Positions 52,905 to 61,735 are shown, counted from the first letter of the stretch. The stretch: DNA of 64,000 nucleotides from an uncultured Porphyromonadaceae bacterium (GCA_900540205.1 UQER01000010.1:1-64000), one strand, 5' to 3'. The notes: a model not told the origin generated them from the sequence alone. Translations and numbers: made by a program.

Positions 52905-54371
52905 ATGGATTATTCTCAATTCCTTGCAATGCGACAGGAAATCGGCTTGCTGATTGTGTTCCTGTTGGTGTTCCTTTACGACACGTTCATGCCTAAGAAG
53001 GCACAGGGCGGCATTGCCGGTTTCACCACCGGATTGTTCCTCCTTTTCACCGTGGCAAGCTTCCTTCGGGGCAATGTCGGCACGGTAGATGCTTTCTCGG
53101 GAATGTATGCCACATCCGATGTGTGCGCCATGATCAAGAATATACTCAATGTGGGTGTTCTCATCGTGCTTATCCAGAGCTGCAAATGGGCTAACGGGGA
53201 GCTGATGATCATGCGCCGCGGAGAGTTCTACGAACTGCTGCTTGTGACACTGTTCGGCATGTATCTCATGATTTCGGCCCGTCACTTCCTGCTGTTCGTC
53301 ATCGGTCTGGAAAGCGCATCGCTTCCTCTTGCCGCCATGGTGGCTTTCGACAAGAACCGCTATGAAAGCCATGAGGCAGCCATCAAGTATATGCTCACAG
53401 CCGTGTTCTCGTCGGCCGTGTTCATGATGGGTCTGTCGTTTGTCTATGGTCTTGCAGGCTCGCTCTACTTCCAGGACATCGCCCTCCAGTTGGGTTCGTC
53501 GGTCAATACAATGCTCGTTGTGGCACTCGCGTTTGTCATCGCCGGTGTGGGATTCAAGTTGTCGCTCGTGCCGTTCCATCTCTGGACAGCCGACGTATAT
53601 CAGGGTGCGCCCACCTCGGTCACAGCTTATTTCTCGGTTATCTCGAAGGGTGCGGCTGCTTTCGCATTCCTGGTGATTCTGGTGCAGGTGTTCGGCCAGT
53701 TCTATGCTAATGTATGGGAATGGATGCTCTATGCACTCATCATCCTTACAATCACTATCGGTAACCTTTTCGCCATACGTCAGAAGAACATGAAGCGCTT
53801 CCTGGCGTTCTCCTCGATTTCGCAGGCCGGTTACATCATGCTCGGCGTTATCGGCTTCAACGCCATGGGCCTTTCGGCAATGATGTTCTACATCCTTGTG
53901 TACATCTTCTCGAACCTGGCAGCCTTCGGCGTTATCGGCGCGATAGAGAATGCCACCGGCAAGGTAAGCATGACCGACTACAACGGCCTGTCGAAAACCA
54001 ACCCCTGGCTTGCATGCGCAATGATGCTCGCCATGTTCTCGCTGGCAGGTATTCCTCCGTTCGCAGGCTTCTTCAGCAAGTTCTTCATCTTTACCTCTGC
54101 CATCAACCAAGGCTCAATCGCAATATATGTACTGGTGCTCATCGCCCTTATCAACACCATCGTGTCGCTCTACTACTATCTGCTTGTAGTGAAGGCCATG
54201 TACATCTCGCCTGAAGAGCCTCAGATCGCCACATTCCGCAGCGCATGCACCGAGCGTGTAGCTCTTTGGATTTGTGTTGCCGGCATCATCGGCCTTGGTA
54301 TCGTAAGCTACTTCTACGACAGCATCATCGCCGCAGGCAACTCCACCGCCCTGTTCGCCTTCGCCGGCTGA
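52905..54371 (+). CDS. nuoN: Complex I subunit NuoN
   Basis: NuoN is the proximal antiporter-like subunit. The 488-residue product has about 14 helices, HFLLFVIGLESASLPLAAMVAF with the key Glu, GVGFKLSLVPFHLWTADVYQGAPTSVTAY (split) with the key Lys, and FLAFSSISQAGYIMLG. It closes the energy block. The 15-bp terminator hairpin lies about 60 nt downstream. Confidence 0.97.
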   Translation: MDYSQFLAMRQEIGLLIVFLLVFLYDTFMPKKAQGGIAGFTTGLFLLFTVASFLRGNVGTVDAFSGMYATSDVCAMIKNILNVGVLIVLIQSCKWANGELMIMRRGEFYELLLVTLFGMYLMISARHFLLFVIGLESASLPLAAMVAFDKNRYESHEAAIKYMLTAVFSSAVFMMGLSFVYGLAGSLYFQDIALQLGSSVNTMLVVALAFVIAGVGFKLSLVPFHLWTADVYQGAPTSVTAYFSVISKGAAAFAFLVILVQVFGQFYANVWEWMLYALIILTITIGNLFAIRQKNMKRFLAFSSISQAGYIMLGVIGFNAMGLSAMMFYILVYIFSNLAAFGVIGAIENATGKVSMTDYNGLSKTNPWLACAMMLAMFSLAGIPPFAGFFSKFFIFTSAINQGSIAIYVLVLIALINTIVSLYYYLLVVKAMYISPEEPQIATFRSACTERVALWICVAGIIGLGIVSYFYDSIIAAGNSTALFAFAG

Positions 54372-54432
54372 CATCCCATTGTAAATGTCGCCCGGCTATG
54401 GCCTGATTTTAGATGGCATTAGAAATAAAATC

Positions 54433-54470
54433 GCGGACGCCGTGTCGATTTTCCGACACGGCGTCCGCTT
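54433..54470 (+). terminator. Terminator of the nuo-atp block
   Basis: A perfect 15-bp GC-rich stem (54433-54447 with 54454-54468) has a 6-nt loop. Only TTATATA follows, so the U tract is weak, but no gene lies nearby on the + strand and the stem is very stable. Confidence 0.7.
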
Positions 54471-54570
54471 ATATAGTAGGCAATATAGCCAGTTCCCATT
54501 TATTGCATTTTAGTATTTATTTGGTAAGAGCTTATGTAGGTTTTATTTAGTCTGCGACTAGAATTGCCTA

Positions 54571-54752
54571 AACTTGACTTATTCCTATAATGGCTCCGTC
54601 GATGGATGCCGAGATTTAGAATGGGAGTTCCAGACTTACCTGCATAGCTTCATCTGCTCTTGGTTGTTCGGTTGGGGTGGCCTTTGATAGCCTATTTGAG
54701 CGTGTCACCCAAGGGAAATTACAAGCATAGAAATAAGTATAATTGTCTTCAT
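54571..54752 (-). pseudogene. Decayed partial copy of the neighbouring 197-residue secreted protein gene
   Basis: Read on the - strand from ATG at 54752, this encodes a signal-peptide start MKTIILISMLVISLG and then a TGA stop, aligned without gaps to the start of the intact gene at 55386. Further on it matches the intact gene at CAAATAGG.TATCAA, GGTAAGTCTGGAACT and ATTCT.CATCTCGGCATC-type segments. It has an 11-nt deletion and an internal deletion of about 120 nt whose edges share AGTT. It is therefore a relic of a tandem paralogue. Only about 180 nt remain. Confidence 0.85.
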
Positions 54753-54792
54753 TGTTGAAATAGAAATTTATCTAAACCGACCAAAAGAGTGT

Positions 54793-55386
54793 TTATCTAA
54801 AACGTAAGCCGTCTCCAACCAACATCTTTTTTGATGCTATATAAGCAAGAATCAGGCTGTCACTTCCAGATTCATCAGAATATTCTAATGCAACAATGTT
54901 ACCGGATATATTATAGGTTCCGGAGTGTGATTGGTTTCCGCTTGACCAGCTGAAGCTATTATTGGATCCGAATGAGATGGATTGATCTTGATGAGACCAT
55001 GTTTTGCTGCAAAGAATTTTTGTAGTCAGTGAGCCGGTGTGTTTTGCGTATTCAGCTACGGGAACTGTCAGAACTTGACTTTTACCCAAAAGAACGCCGT
55101 CGACAGATGCCGAGATGTAGAATGGGAGTTTCGTCCAGTCGACATTGTCGAATGTGCTGGAGTTGCCGATAGTAAGAGAAAGTATCCCAAAATCGTCGGA
55201 AACAGCAGTTTTTGTTTCCGAACAAATTATGGCTCCTGTGTTATCGGTTAGTTCCAGACTTACCTGCACAGCCTCATCAGCTCTTGGTTGTCCGGTTGCC
55301 GTGTCGAGAAGCGATATTTGATAACCTATTTGTGACTTCAGCCCAAATGATATAAGAAGCATAAAAATAAGGACGAAATTTCTCAT
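54793..55386 (-). CDS. Secreted protein of unknown function, last gene of three-gene operon
   Basis: The 197-residue product has a signal peptide (about 1-18, ending LKSQ). The first half resembles the collagen-like-free tail-type domains common in Bacteroidota exoproteins (YQISLLDTATGQPRADEAVQVSLELTD and LPFYISASVDGVLLGKSQVLTVPVAEYAK, split), a beta-sandwich with the VPVAEYAK ending. The second half (about 125-197) is a lipocalin-like beta segment (SKTWSHQDQSISFGSNNSFSW). Its start overlaps the preceding gene by 4 nt (ATGA). A decayed copy lies just downstream. No function is known to me. Confidence 0.75.
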   Translation of the reverse strand: MRNFVLIFMLLISFGLKSQIGYQISLLDTATGQPRADEAVQVSLELTDNTGAIICSETKTAVSDDFGILSLTIGNSSTFDNVDWTKLPFYISASVDGVLLGKSQVLTVPVAEYAKHTGSLTTKILCSKTWSHQDQSISFGSNNSFSWSSGNQSHSGTYNISGNIVALEYSDESGSDSLILAYIASKKMLVGDGLRFR

Positions 55387-57512
55387 ATTCTTTTAAATGT
55401 GGTGTTATGTTTTTGGTTTTTGAAACGTCCGGTCAGATGTATATTGTCAAGGGATATAAGGATCAGTCGTGTGATGTTTTTTTCGGATATTTCCATCCGG
55501 ATTTCCCCTGTCGGTGAGACGGAATATGTAAAGTCGTTGGTATTGCCGTTATAATTCACGTTGCCGTTTTCATCATCTTCGAAAGTAAGGATAATATTAT
55601 TGGGTGAGTCGGTTGACTTCCAGGTACCATTAAGAAGATTCAAATCGGGTGCCGTTATAACAGGAGGAGTTGTGGGTAGAAATTCTTTCTTTATTTTACG
55701 GACGTTATGTGTTCCGCACCATTCAAAAACCTTATTGTCGGATTTATGATGTCCGACTGCGGGAAAACTTGATTGTAACGCTATCCCTGATCTGGTTGTT
55801 TTAACTAGAAATGGACTTAGGCGATTTCCTTCATTCAGGGCAACAGGAGAACCTGCAAGGATGTATTCACCATAGCGGAAAACTGGCCTGACTTGCCAAT
55901 GTTCAGGATTTATTTTTTCGTTGGTAGCAAAATTTAAATCCGCGGATAAGCCTTGTCGCTCTTTACCGAACGCTTCAATGTCGGTAGTAAACGCATTATC
56001 AACAACCTCATTTGTAACCGTGTTGACTAATTCAAATCCCGTTTCAAGAGGATAGGGGATAGGTGTTTCTGAAATAGCAGCGGCCGTGCATACTTGCTGT
56101 GCCGGTTCGAAGATATTTATTTGTCGTCGGGCTGGCACCGCTCTGTTTTCAATGAAGTTTGGGAAAAGATTCAATTGCGCGAGCAGGAATTTCAACGAGA
56201 ATGGTTCGCCAATGAGGTGTTCGTCTTTTTCGTTTGCAAAGAGAGATTTTGAGTACCAATAGGGCGTGAGGTCAAGTTTGACACTTAAATCAATGCTGCC
56301 GTCAACAGCAGGTCGGGTATGATCGGAGGATAGCTCGGCGATGGCTCCGTAACTGACTTCGCCGGCAAGTTCTGCACCTGCGCGTACTCGCAATCCTGCT
56401 CCAAGATGATCAAACAAAGTGTTCAGGCTCAATTTTGAATAAAGGCCTCCGAAAATATTCCCATCAAGGACAATGGCAATTTTTGCTTCGTCATTTGTGG
56501 GGTCAACTTCTTCAGGATTCTCTTCGGGAGTCGGGTGTGAGAAGATGTTCTGTCCGTTTTGGCGGGTCCATTCAGTGTGAAAGGTTGCATTCCGCGTCAT
56601 TTCATAGTCGATTCCAACGGCTGCGTTAGCTTCATAAAATGCACCGATTTCTATTGTCGGTTGTATTGCACCCCATGCAAGGGGAGGCAATCTGAAGGTT
56701 TTAGCCCCCGATTCGTTTCCCGTTTCTTTTTTATTCTGAAGATTGATTTTGAACGCCATGCCCAGGGTCGAGTCAAACATAATGTCTGCATGGTAGTAAC
56801 CGCGTATTACATCAGCCACTACGTTTGAGAAGTGTAACTCGGCATTAAGTAGTAGTTTGAATTCCGATTGTTCGGCAAAGTTTAGAGCTTCTTTCCATGG
56901 ATAGGCTGAATCTGCATCAGCCCGACTTGCCATGCGTACAGGTGCCGGGACGGCACCCGCATCGCCCGCAAAGAAAAATTTATCGAAGACTTCATTTGCC
57001 GGCACATCTGAGACACTTACATTTATTGATGACTGACCATTACTTCTGACAGATTGCACCTTACCACAAAGTCCCCATGGGAAATATTCATGAAAACCGA
57101 GATAATAAATATATTGGCCTTGTAATGGGATTCTGTCCGCAGGTGTATCGGCGGTAAAACTGATTACACCGTCGTTACACGCTGATATGTACGGCAAATC
57201 TGTTTCAACAATTTCATGGGCACCTGGTTTGGGGACAATTCTGTTCCGGTTGCCGAATGCTACAGAATCTATATCAGCAAGCATGATTTTAAACACGGAT
57301 CCATCTTTATGGACAAAATCCTGGGAGACATAGTCGGAATGTTCTGTATTATCCGTGTCAATTGTGGAAAGTCTGACTGATTGTAAATCTTCTGCATACA
57401 TCAATGTGGTCACACCGCTTTTGCCAAACACGAGAACCTGTGTGTCCCGCTCTTCGGCAGCAAAACAGGAAAGGCCAAAGAGTAGAAGTATGAAAAAAAT
57501 GACCTGTCTCAT
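55383..57512 (-). CDS. Large secreted protein of unknown function
   Basis: The 709-residue product has a signal peptide (about 1-18, ending CFAA). Residues 20-95 resemble a widespread Bacteroidales exoprotein module ending in VFKIMLADIDSVAFGNRN. A long beta-rich middle follows, with an acidic PTPEENPEEVDPTNDE linker near 330 and blocks that look like barrel or sandwich strands. The C-terminal 80 residues (from LNGTWKSTDSPNNI) are lipocalin-like, as in the next gene. No enzyme motif is visible. It overlaps its neighbours by 4 nt on both sides, so all three are made together. Base composition is more A/T-rich than the nuo genes. Confidence 0.75.
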   Translation of the reverse strand: MRQVIFFILLLFGLSCFAAEERDTQVLVFGKSGVTTLMYAEDLQSVRLSTIDTDNTEHSDYVSQDFVHKDGSVFKIMLADIDSVAFGNRNRIVPKPGAHEIVETDLPYISACNDGVISFTADTPADRIPLQGQYIYYLGFHEYFPWGLCGKVQSVRSNGQSSINVSVSDVPANEVFDKFFFAGDAGAVPAPVRMASRADADSAYPWKEALNFAEQSEFKLLLNAELHFSNVVADVIRGYYHADIMFDSTLGMAFKINLQNKKETGNESGAKTFRLPPLAWGAIQPTIEIGAFYEANAAVGIDYEMTRNATFHTEWTRQNGQNIFSHPTPEENPEEVDPTNDEAKIAIVLDGNIFGGLYSKLSLNTLFDHLGAGLRVRAGAELAGEVSYGAIAELSSDHTRPAVDGSIDLSVKLDLTPYWYSKSLFANEKDEHLIGEPFSLKFLLAQLNLFPNFIENRAVPARRQINIFEPAQQVCTAAAISETPIPYPLETGFELVNTVTNEVVDNAFTTDIEAFGKERQGLSADLNFATNEKINPEHWQVRPVFRYGEYILAGSPVALNEGNRLSPFLVKTTRSGIALQSSFPAVGHHKSDNKVFEWCGTHNVRKIKKEFLPTTPPVITAPDLNLLNGTWKSTDSPNNIILTFEDDENGNVNYNGNTNDFTYSVSPTGEIRMEISEKNITRLILISLDNIHLTGRFKNQKHNTTFKRI

Positions 57513-57973
57513 GATTTCTGAATTTTAAAAGAGTTGGTGCCGACTTTGATTATATATATCTGCGGTGCCAAGGACGCAAGAGCTATTTTTACATATCCGT
57601 TGCTGAGAGATGTAATTTCGCAGTTGTATTGTATGCCATCTATGTCATATACAGATACATCAGCAATGCCAGATTCGTCCTGTATTATGATATCTCCATT
57701 TTCATCCAGAGCTATATTTTTGCCATCTGCATTAATAAGTTCGACTGATGAGGTACCACCAATTGTATATTTACTGACTTGGTTAAAGTCGAAAGTACGG
57801 TTGTTTATGGTAATATTATTGTCAGCAAAAGATATTTCCGGCTTATCAGAGAATGGGATAATTATGCGTGTACCGCTTTTTAGCCATAGAATCACGCTGT
57901 CAAATGCAAAACCAGACAGAGCAATTGACATTGCAATGATGCAAATAACAGATTTTAAAGTTCTGTCTTTCAT
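57509..57973 (-). CDS. Small secreted protein with sorting-tail-like C-terminus
   Basis: The 154-residue product has a signal peptide (about 1-23). Residues 25-75 (VILWLKSGTRIIIPFSDKPEISFADNN split) belong to a module common at the start of Bacteroidales exoproteins, in which a short beta motif ends with KPxIxF. The C-terminal 55 residues (ADVSVYDIDGIQYNCEI, APQIYIIKVGTNSFKIQK) resemble a type IX secretion C-terminal sorting domain. Such tails normally sit on much larger cargo. It is the first gene of the operon, with a -7 element TACATTTG 43 nt upstream. Confidence 0.75.
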   Translation of the reverse strand: MKDRTLKSVICIIAMSIALSGFAFDSVILWLKSGTRIIIPFSDKPEISFADNNITINNRTFDFNQVSKYTIGGTSSVELINADGKNIALDENGDIIIQDESGIADVSVYDIDGIQYNCEITSLSNGYVKIALASLAPQIYIIKVGTNSFKIQKS

Positions 57974-58015
57974 GTTTAAATTCGAAGGATAGATTATTTA
58001 GAAATAAGCATTTCC

Positions 58016-58023
58016 CAAATGTA
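58016..58023 (-). promoter_or_regulatory. -7 element of the three-gene secreted operon
   Basis: On the - strand TACATTTG (58023-58016) fits TAnnTTTG, 43 nt upstream of the first start codon. I see no matching TTG at the -33 position. Confidence 0.45.
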
Positions 58024-58217
58024 TTACTTATTTTTGGTACTACATAGCATAAGAGGGAATTAAATGTAAATTGGGATTAATCTTTTTGTTTAATGAGCCC
58101 TTGTTATAGAATGTTGGTAGGAGGTTGATTGGTCGCTGGGCTGATTTATGAATAGGTCATGGTTTAATAAAGTCCCGTAACTGATAAATCCTCAGAAAAT
58201 GTATGGTGGGTATGTGA

Positions 58218-59603
58218 TCAGACTTGGCGGGATGCGCGGCGGAGGCGGCGGAAGGCGTGGGCGATGAGGATGATGGTCACCACGGTGGCGCAGATGTCGG
58301 AGGCGTAGAAGGTGGACCACACGCCGTTGAGGCCGAAGAAATGGGGCAGGATGTAGAGGAGCGGGAGGAAGAAGAGAATCTGGCGAGTGAGGCTCAGGAA
58401 AATAGAGAGTCCGATTTTTCCGATTGACTGGAAGTAGGTGGTGGCCACAATCTGGAATCCTACCATCCAGAAGCACAGCATGGCGGTGGACAGTGCTTTG
58501 GCCGTGAAATCCACAAGGCTTTGGTCGCTCACGAATGCGCGGGCAATGAGGTGGGGAATGGTCAGTCCTGCCAGCCATCCGGCAAAACTTACGGTTGTGG
58601 CTGCGCATACCGCGAGCCAGAAGGTGCGTTCCACGCGGTTGTAGCGCTTGCAGCCATAGTTGAAGCCTACAATGGGTTGCATGCCCTGACAGATGCCGAG
58701 AATGATGCAGCACAGCATGGAGGTGTAGGTCACGAAGATGCCTGATGCGGCAATGGCCGCCACACCGCCGTAGTCGAGCAGCGCGCGGTTAATGAATATG
58801 TTGATCAGGCAGGCGCCCACATTCACCACAAACGGCGCGGCACCGATGCCTATCATTCCCCATACAAGTGGTAAATCCAGACGGTAGATGCCGGGACGGA
58901 ATGTTACAGGTCCGTTGCTCTTCCGGCAGAAGTGCTGCATCACGAACACCATTGAGATGGCCATGGCGATGTCGGTGGCGATGGCTGCCCCCTTGATGCC
59001 TGCGTCAAGCACGTAGATGAACGTTGGGGCGAGCAGGATGTTGAGACCTGCGCCTATAAACATAGTGACCATGGCCTTGACCGGAAATCCCGATGCACGC
59101 ATCACGTTGTTGAACGAGAACGTGAGATTGGTGAGCATCAGTCCCGGCAGAATATACATCATGAAATCGCGTGCATAGGGGAGGGTGACCTCATTGGCAC
59201 CGAACAGGCAGAGCACTTCGTCCATCTTCCATGCGAACAGCCCGATGTAGATTGCACCGATTACGAGTGTGAGTACAAGGGCGTTGCCGAGGATGCGCTG
59301 GGCCTTGTTTTCCTGTGACGCACCGAGAAAAAGGCTGACACGTGCCGCGGCACCGGCGCCTACAAGGGTGCCAAGTGCGGTGGCTATGTTCATTACGGGG
59401 AATGTGATGGCGAGCCCCGCTATGGCTTCCGGTCCGACAACCTGTCCGATGAAAATACGGTCGACAATGTTGTAGAGCTGCATCACAAGCATCCCCACAA
59501 CGGCAGGGAGGGAGTATTGCCAAAGCAGCCGTCCTATGGGTTTGTGTTGAAGCTGCTCGAGGCGTTCGGCATCATTGGCTGTATTGGCATTCCTCATGTT
59601 CAT
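58218..59603 (-). CDS. MATE-family efflux transporter
   Basis: This inner-membrane exporter is driven by sodium or protons. The 461-residue product has 12 helices in two MATE halves. Signature segments are IGRLLWQYSLPAVVGMLVMQLYNIVDRIFIGQ (split) in the first helix and ILGICQGMQPIVGFNYGCKRYNRV in the second half. It belongs to the bacterial DinF/NorM-like branch; the substrate is unknown. It is 59 nt downstream of folE on the same strand and may share its transcript. Confidence 0.94.
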   Translation of the reverse strand: MNMRNANTANDAERLEQLQHKPIGRLLWQYSLPAVVGMLVMQLYNIVDRIFIGQVVGPEAIAGLAITFPVMNIATALGTLVGAGAAARVSLFLGASQENKAQRILGNALVLTLVIGAIYIGLFAWKMDEVLCLFGANEVTLPYARDFMMYILPGLMLTNLTFSFNNVMRASGFPVKAMVTMFIGAGLNILLAPTFIYVLDAGIKGAAIATDIAMAISMVFVMQHFCRKSNGPVTFRPGIYRLDLPLVWGMIGIGAAPFVVNVGACLINIFINRALLDYGGVAAIAASGIFVTYTSMLCCIILGICQGMQPIVGFNYGCKRYNRVERTFWLAVCAATTVSFAGWLAGLTIPHLIARAFVSDQSLVDFTAKALSTAMLCFWMVGFQIVATTYFQSIGKIGLSIFLSLTRQILFFLPLLYILPHFFGLNGVWSTFYASDICATVVTIILIAHAFRRLRRASRQV

Positions 59604-59662
59604 TGCGGCAGGGGAGAATGTATGGGGGAGAAGGGTAAAGAGAGACGGGTGGCGCGGGCGCT

Positions 59663-60271
59663 TTATTTTGTCAGCGCAAAGAATTCGCGGCGCAGGTCGG
59701 GGTCGGTGGCGAAATCACCTACGTAGTCGATGGTGTCGGTCGACGAAAGCTGTTTTTCCACGCCACGCATCTGTATGCAGAGGTGACGGGCGGAACATGT
59801 CACTATCACACCCTTGGCCGAGAGTGTGGATGCCACTTCGCGGCATATTTCGGCCGTGAGGCGTTCCTGAACCTGCAGTTTGCGGGCTATGGCGTTGACC
59901 ATGCGCGGCAGTTTGCTCAGCCCGATCATGTTACCGTTGGGGATGTAACCGATGCTGACCGTGCCGAAGAACGGCAGTATGTGATGCTCACAGAATGAAT
60001 AGAACTCGATGTCCTTCACCACCACCATCCGTGAGCCTGCATATTCGAAGATAGCCTGTTTCAGAATCTCGTCGGGGCGTGTGCGGTAGCCCTGCGTGGC
60101 GAACCACATGGCCTTTGCGGCGCGCATAGGGGTCTTGATCAGGCCTTCGCGTTCGGGGTTCTCCCCAAGCAGTCTGATTATCTCGCGATAATGTCCGGCA
60201 ATGGCCTCGATGCGCTGGAGGTCGGATGCCGTAGGGTTTTCTGGTTCGAAATCGAAGTTGTCGCAGCTCAT
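59663..60271 (-). CDS. folE: GTP cyclohydrolase I (FolE)
   Basis: FolE makes dihydroneopterin triphosphate from GTP, the first step of folate synthesis. The 202-residue product, starting from ATG 60271, has the zinc and substrate motifs SFCEHHILPFFG and TCSARHLCIQMRG and the GTP-site GYIPNGNMIGLSKLPR. An in-frame GTG at 60307 would add 12 residues that are not conserved. It lies 63 nt downstream of the SPOR gene. Confidence 0.96.
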   Translation of the reverse strand: MSCDNFDFEPENPTASDLQRIEAIAGHYREIIRLLGENPEREGLIKTPMRAAKAMWFATQGYRTRPDEILKQAIFEYAGSRMVVVKDIEFYSFCEHHILPFFGTVSIGYIPNGNMIGLSKLPRMVNAIARKLQVQERLTAEICREVASTLSAKGVIVTCSARHLCIQMRGVEKQLSSTDTIDYVGDFATDPDLRREFFALTK

Positions 60272-60334
60272 TTTGCTGATGATGGATGTGATTGTTGTTG
60301 GTAGCACGCATCACGGGGTGATGCGAGGGAGGAA

Positions 60335-60862
60335 TCAATGGGCGTTTATCCGGTCGCGGACAACGCGCACTTCGCGTGCATATCGCGGGAAGGTCTTGCG
60401 GATTTCGGCTGCCGCTTTTTCAGCGTCGTACTGTGAACGGAAATCGCCCACACGCAGTCGCCAGTAGGGCGATGCATACGACACGTAGGTGGCATGCTGC
60501 GGAAATGCCGATGACACGGCGCGCTCGCGGTTGCGGGCCTCCGATTTTGCACTGCGCACGTTGTTGTCGGCATACACCTGTACACGGTATCCTACCGTCT
60601 TGCCGCCTTTGGCGCGGACGGTTTTCTCCTCCTGCTGCTCGGCAGTGGTCTCGCCGGTGTCCTGTTCGGTGGCGTCGGCTTCAGTCTGCGCTGTGGGTTC
60701 GGCGCGTTGGAGCAGTGCTTCGGGAGCGTTGACGGTTATGGCTGACTGCGGGGCATTGAGGCGCTGCACGATGTTGTCCTGTGATGAGACGGTGAATGCC
60801 GCAAGCATTGCGGTGAATGCCAGGAGTGTGAGCCGTATGTGTCGTGTCATAGCTGTATGCAT
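60335..60862 (-). CDS. Secreted SPOR-domain protein
   Basis: The 175-residue product has a signal peptide (from MTRHIRLTLLAFTAMLA; ATG at 60862 or 60850), a Glu/Thr-rich linker (about 55-90) and a C-terminal SPOR domain (about 95-170: VGYRVQVYADNNVRSAKSEA, YASPYWRLRVGDFRSQYDAEKAA). SPOR domains bind denuded peptidoglycan at division sites, so a cell-wall or division role is likely. A hairpin separates it from tpiA. Confidence 0.9.
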   Translation of the reverse strand: MHTAMTRHIRLTLLAFTAMLAAFTVSSQDNIVQRLNAPQSAITVNAPEALLQRAEPTAQTEADATEQDTGETTAEQQEEKTVRAKGGKTVGYRVQVYADNNVRSAKSEARNRERAVSSAFPQHATYVSYASPYWRLRVGDFRSQYDAEKAAAEIRKTFPRYAREVRVVRDRINAH

Positions 60863-60879
60863 GTTGAAAAAAGATGTAA

Positions 60880-60917
60880 GAGCCTGCTTAAATCCTGAGG
60901 CGTTAAGCAGGCTCTTT
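60880..60917 (-). terminator. Terminator after tpiA
   Basis: GAGCCTGCTTAA and TTAAGCAGGCTC form a 12-bp or longer stem around an 11-nt loop. On the - strand ACATCTTTTTT follows, giving a T tract. It lies between tpiA and the SPOR gene. Confidence 0.7.
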
Positions 60918-60979
60918 GGTTGGTATGTTCAGTCTCCGCGGCGTTTGAGCGCGGAGGCGTGATGGGTGACTGCTTTTCT

Positions 60980-61735
60980 TTAGAAAGCGTTTACAATGCC
61001 CATGAACGATGCTGCATCGAGGGCTGCACCGCCGATGAGGCCGCCGTCTACGTCGGGTTTTGCGAACAGTTCGGCTGCATTCGAGGGTTTGCAGCTGCCG
61101 CCGTAGAGAATCGAGGTGTTGTCGGCCACTTCCTTGCCGTATTTGCCGGCGATGACGCCACGGATGTGTGCGTGCATGTCCTCTGCCTGGTCGGCTGTGG
61201 CGGTCTTGCCTGTGCCGATGGCCCAAACGGGTTCGTATGCAAGGATGATTTTGCCGAACTCTTCTGCGGTGAGGTCGAAGAGGGCTTCCTGAATCTGGGC
61301 TGTCACAACGTCGTTGTATGTGCCGTTCTCACGCTGCTCGAGCACTTCGCCGATGCAGAAGATAGGGGTGAGACCTTCGGCAAGAGCCAGCTTCACTTTT
61401 GTCTTGAGGATTTCGGATGTTTCACCGTAATACTGGCGGCGCTCAGAGTGGCCGAGGATTACGTAGGTTGCGCCGGTAGAGGCCACCATGGGAGCGGAAA
61501 CTTCGCCGGTGTAAGCGCCTTTGAGCTGGTCAGCGCAGTTTTCGGCACCGAGGCCGAGTTTGGTCTGGTCGATAACGTTGGCAACCGATGCGAGGTGGGT
61601 GAAGGGAACGCAGATTACAACGTCACATTTGGGGGTGGCGTTCTTGAGTGCTTCGTTCACATCCTTTGCCAGGCCTACGCCTTCGGCAAGGGTGGTGTTC
61701 ATTTTCCAGTTGCCTGCTACGATATTCTTTCTCAT
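60980..61735 (-). CDS. tpiA: Triosephosphate isomerase
   Basis: This glycolytic enzyme interconverts glyceraldehyde 3-phosphate and dihydroxyacetone phosphate. The 251-residue product has GNWKMN (Asn, Lys), the catalytic His in GHSERR, the catalytic Glu in AYEPVWAIGTG with the mobile loop, and LYGGSCKPSN. A -7 element TAAATTTG lies 34 nt upstream at 61776-61769, overlapping the 3' end of the preceding gene. Confidence 0.98.
   Translation of the reverse strand: MRKNIVAGNWKMNTTLAEGVGLAKDVNEALKNATPKCDVVICVPFTHLASVANVIDQTKLGLGAENCADQLKGAYTGEVSAPMVASTGATYVILGHSERRQYYGETSEILKTKVKLALAEGLTPIFCIGEVLEQRENGTYNDVVTAQIQEALFDLTAEEFGKIILAYEPVWAIGTGKTATADQAEDMHAHIRGVIAGKYGKEVADNTSILYGGSCKPSNAAELFAKPDVDGGLIGGAALDAASFMGIVNAF

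Noticed and set aside
52878..54110. 410-codon open frame opposite nuoN
   Set aside because: It is a mirror of hydrophobic codons read in antisense; the product is an implausible charged sequence with no domain.
54372..58200. Mobile element or genomic island around the A/T-rich patch
   Set aside because: No integrase, transposase, terminal repeat or tRNA insertion was found; only composition and a gene relic set it apart.
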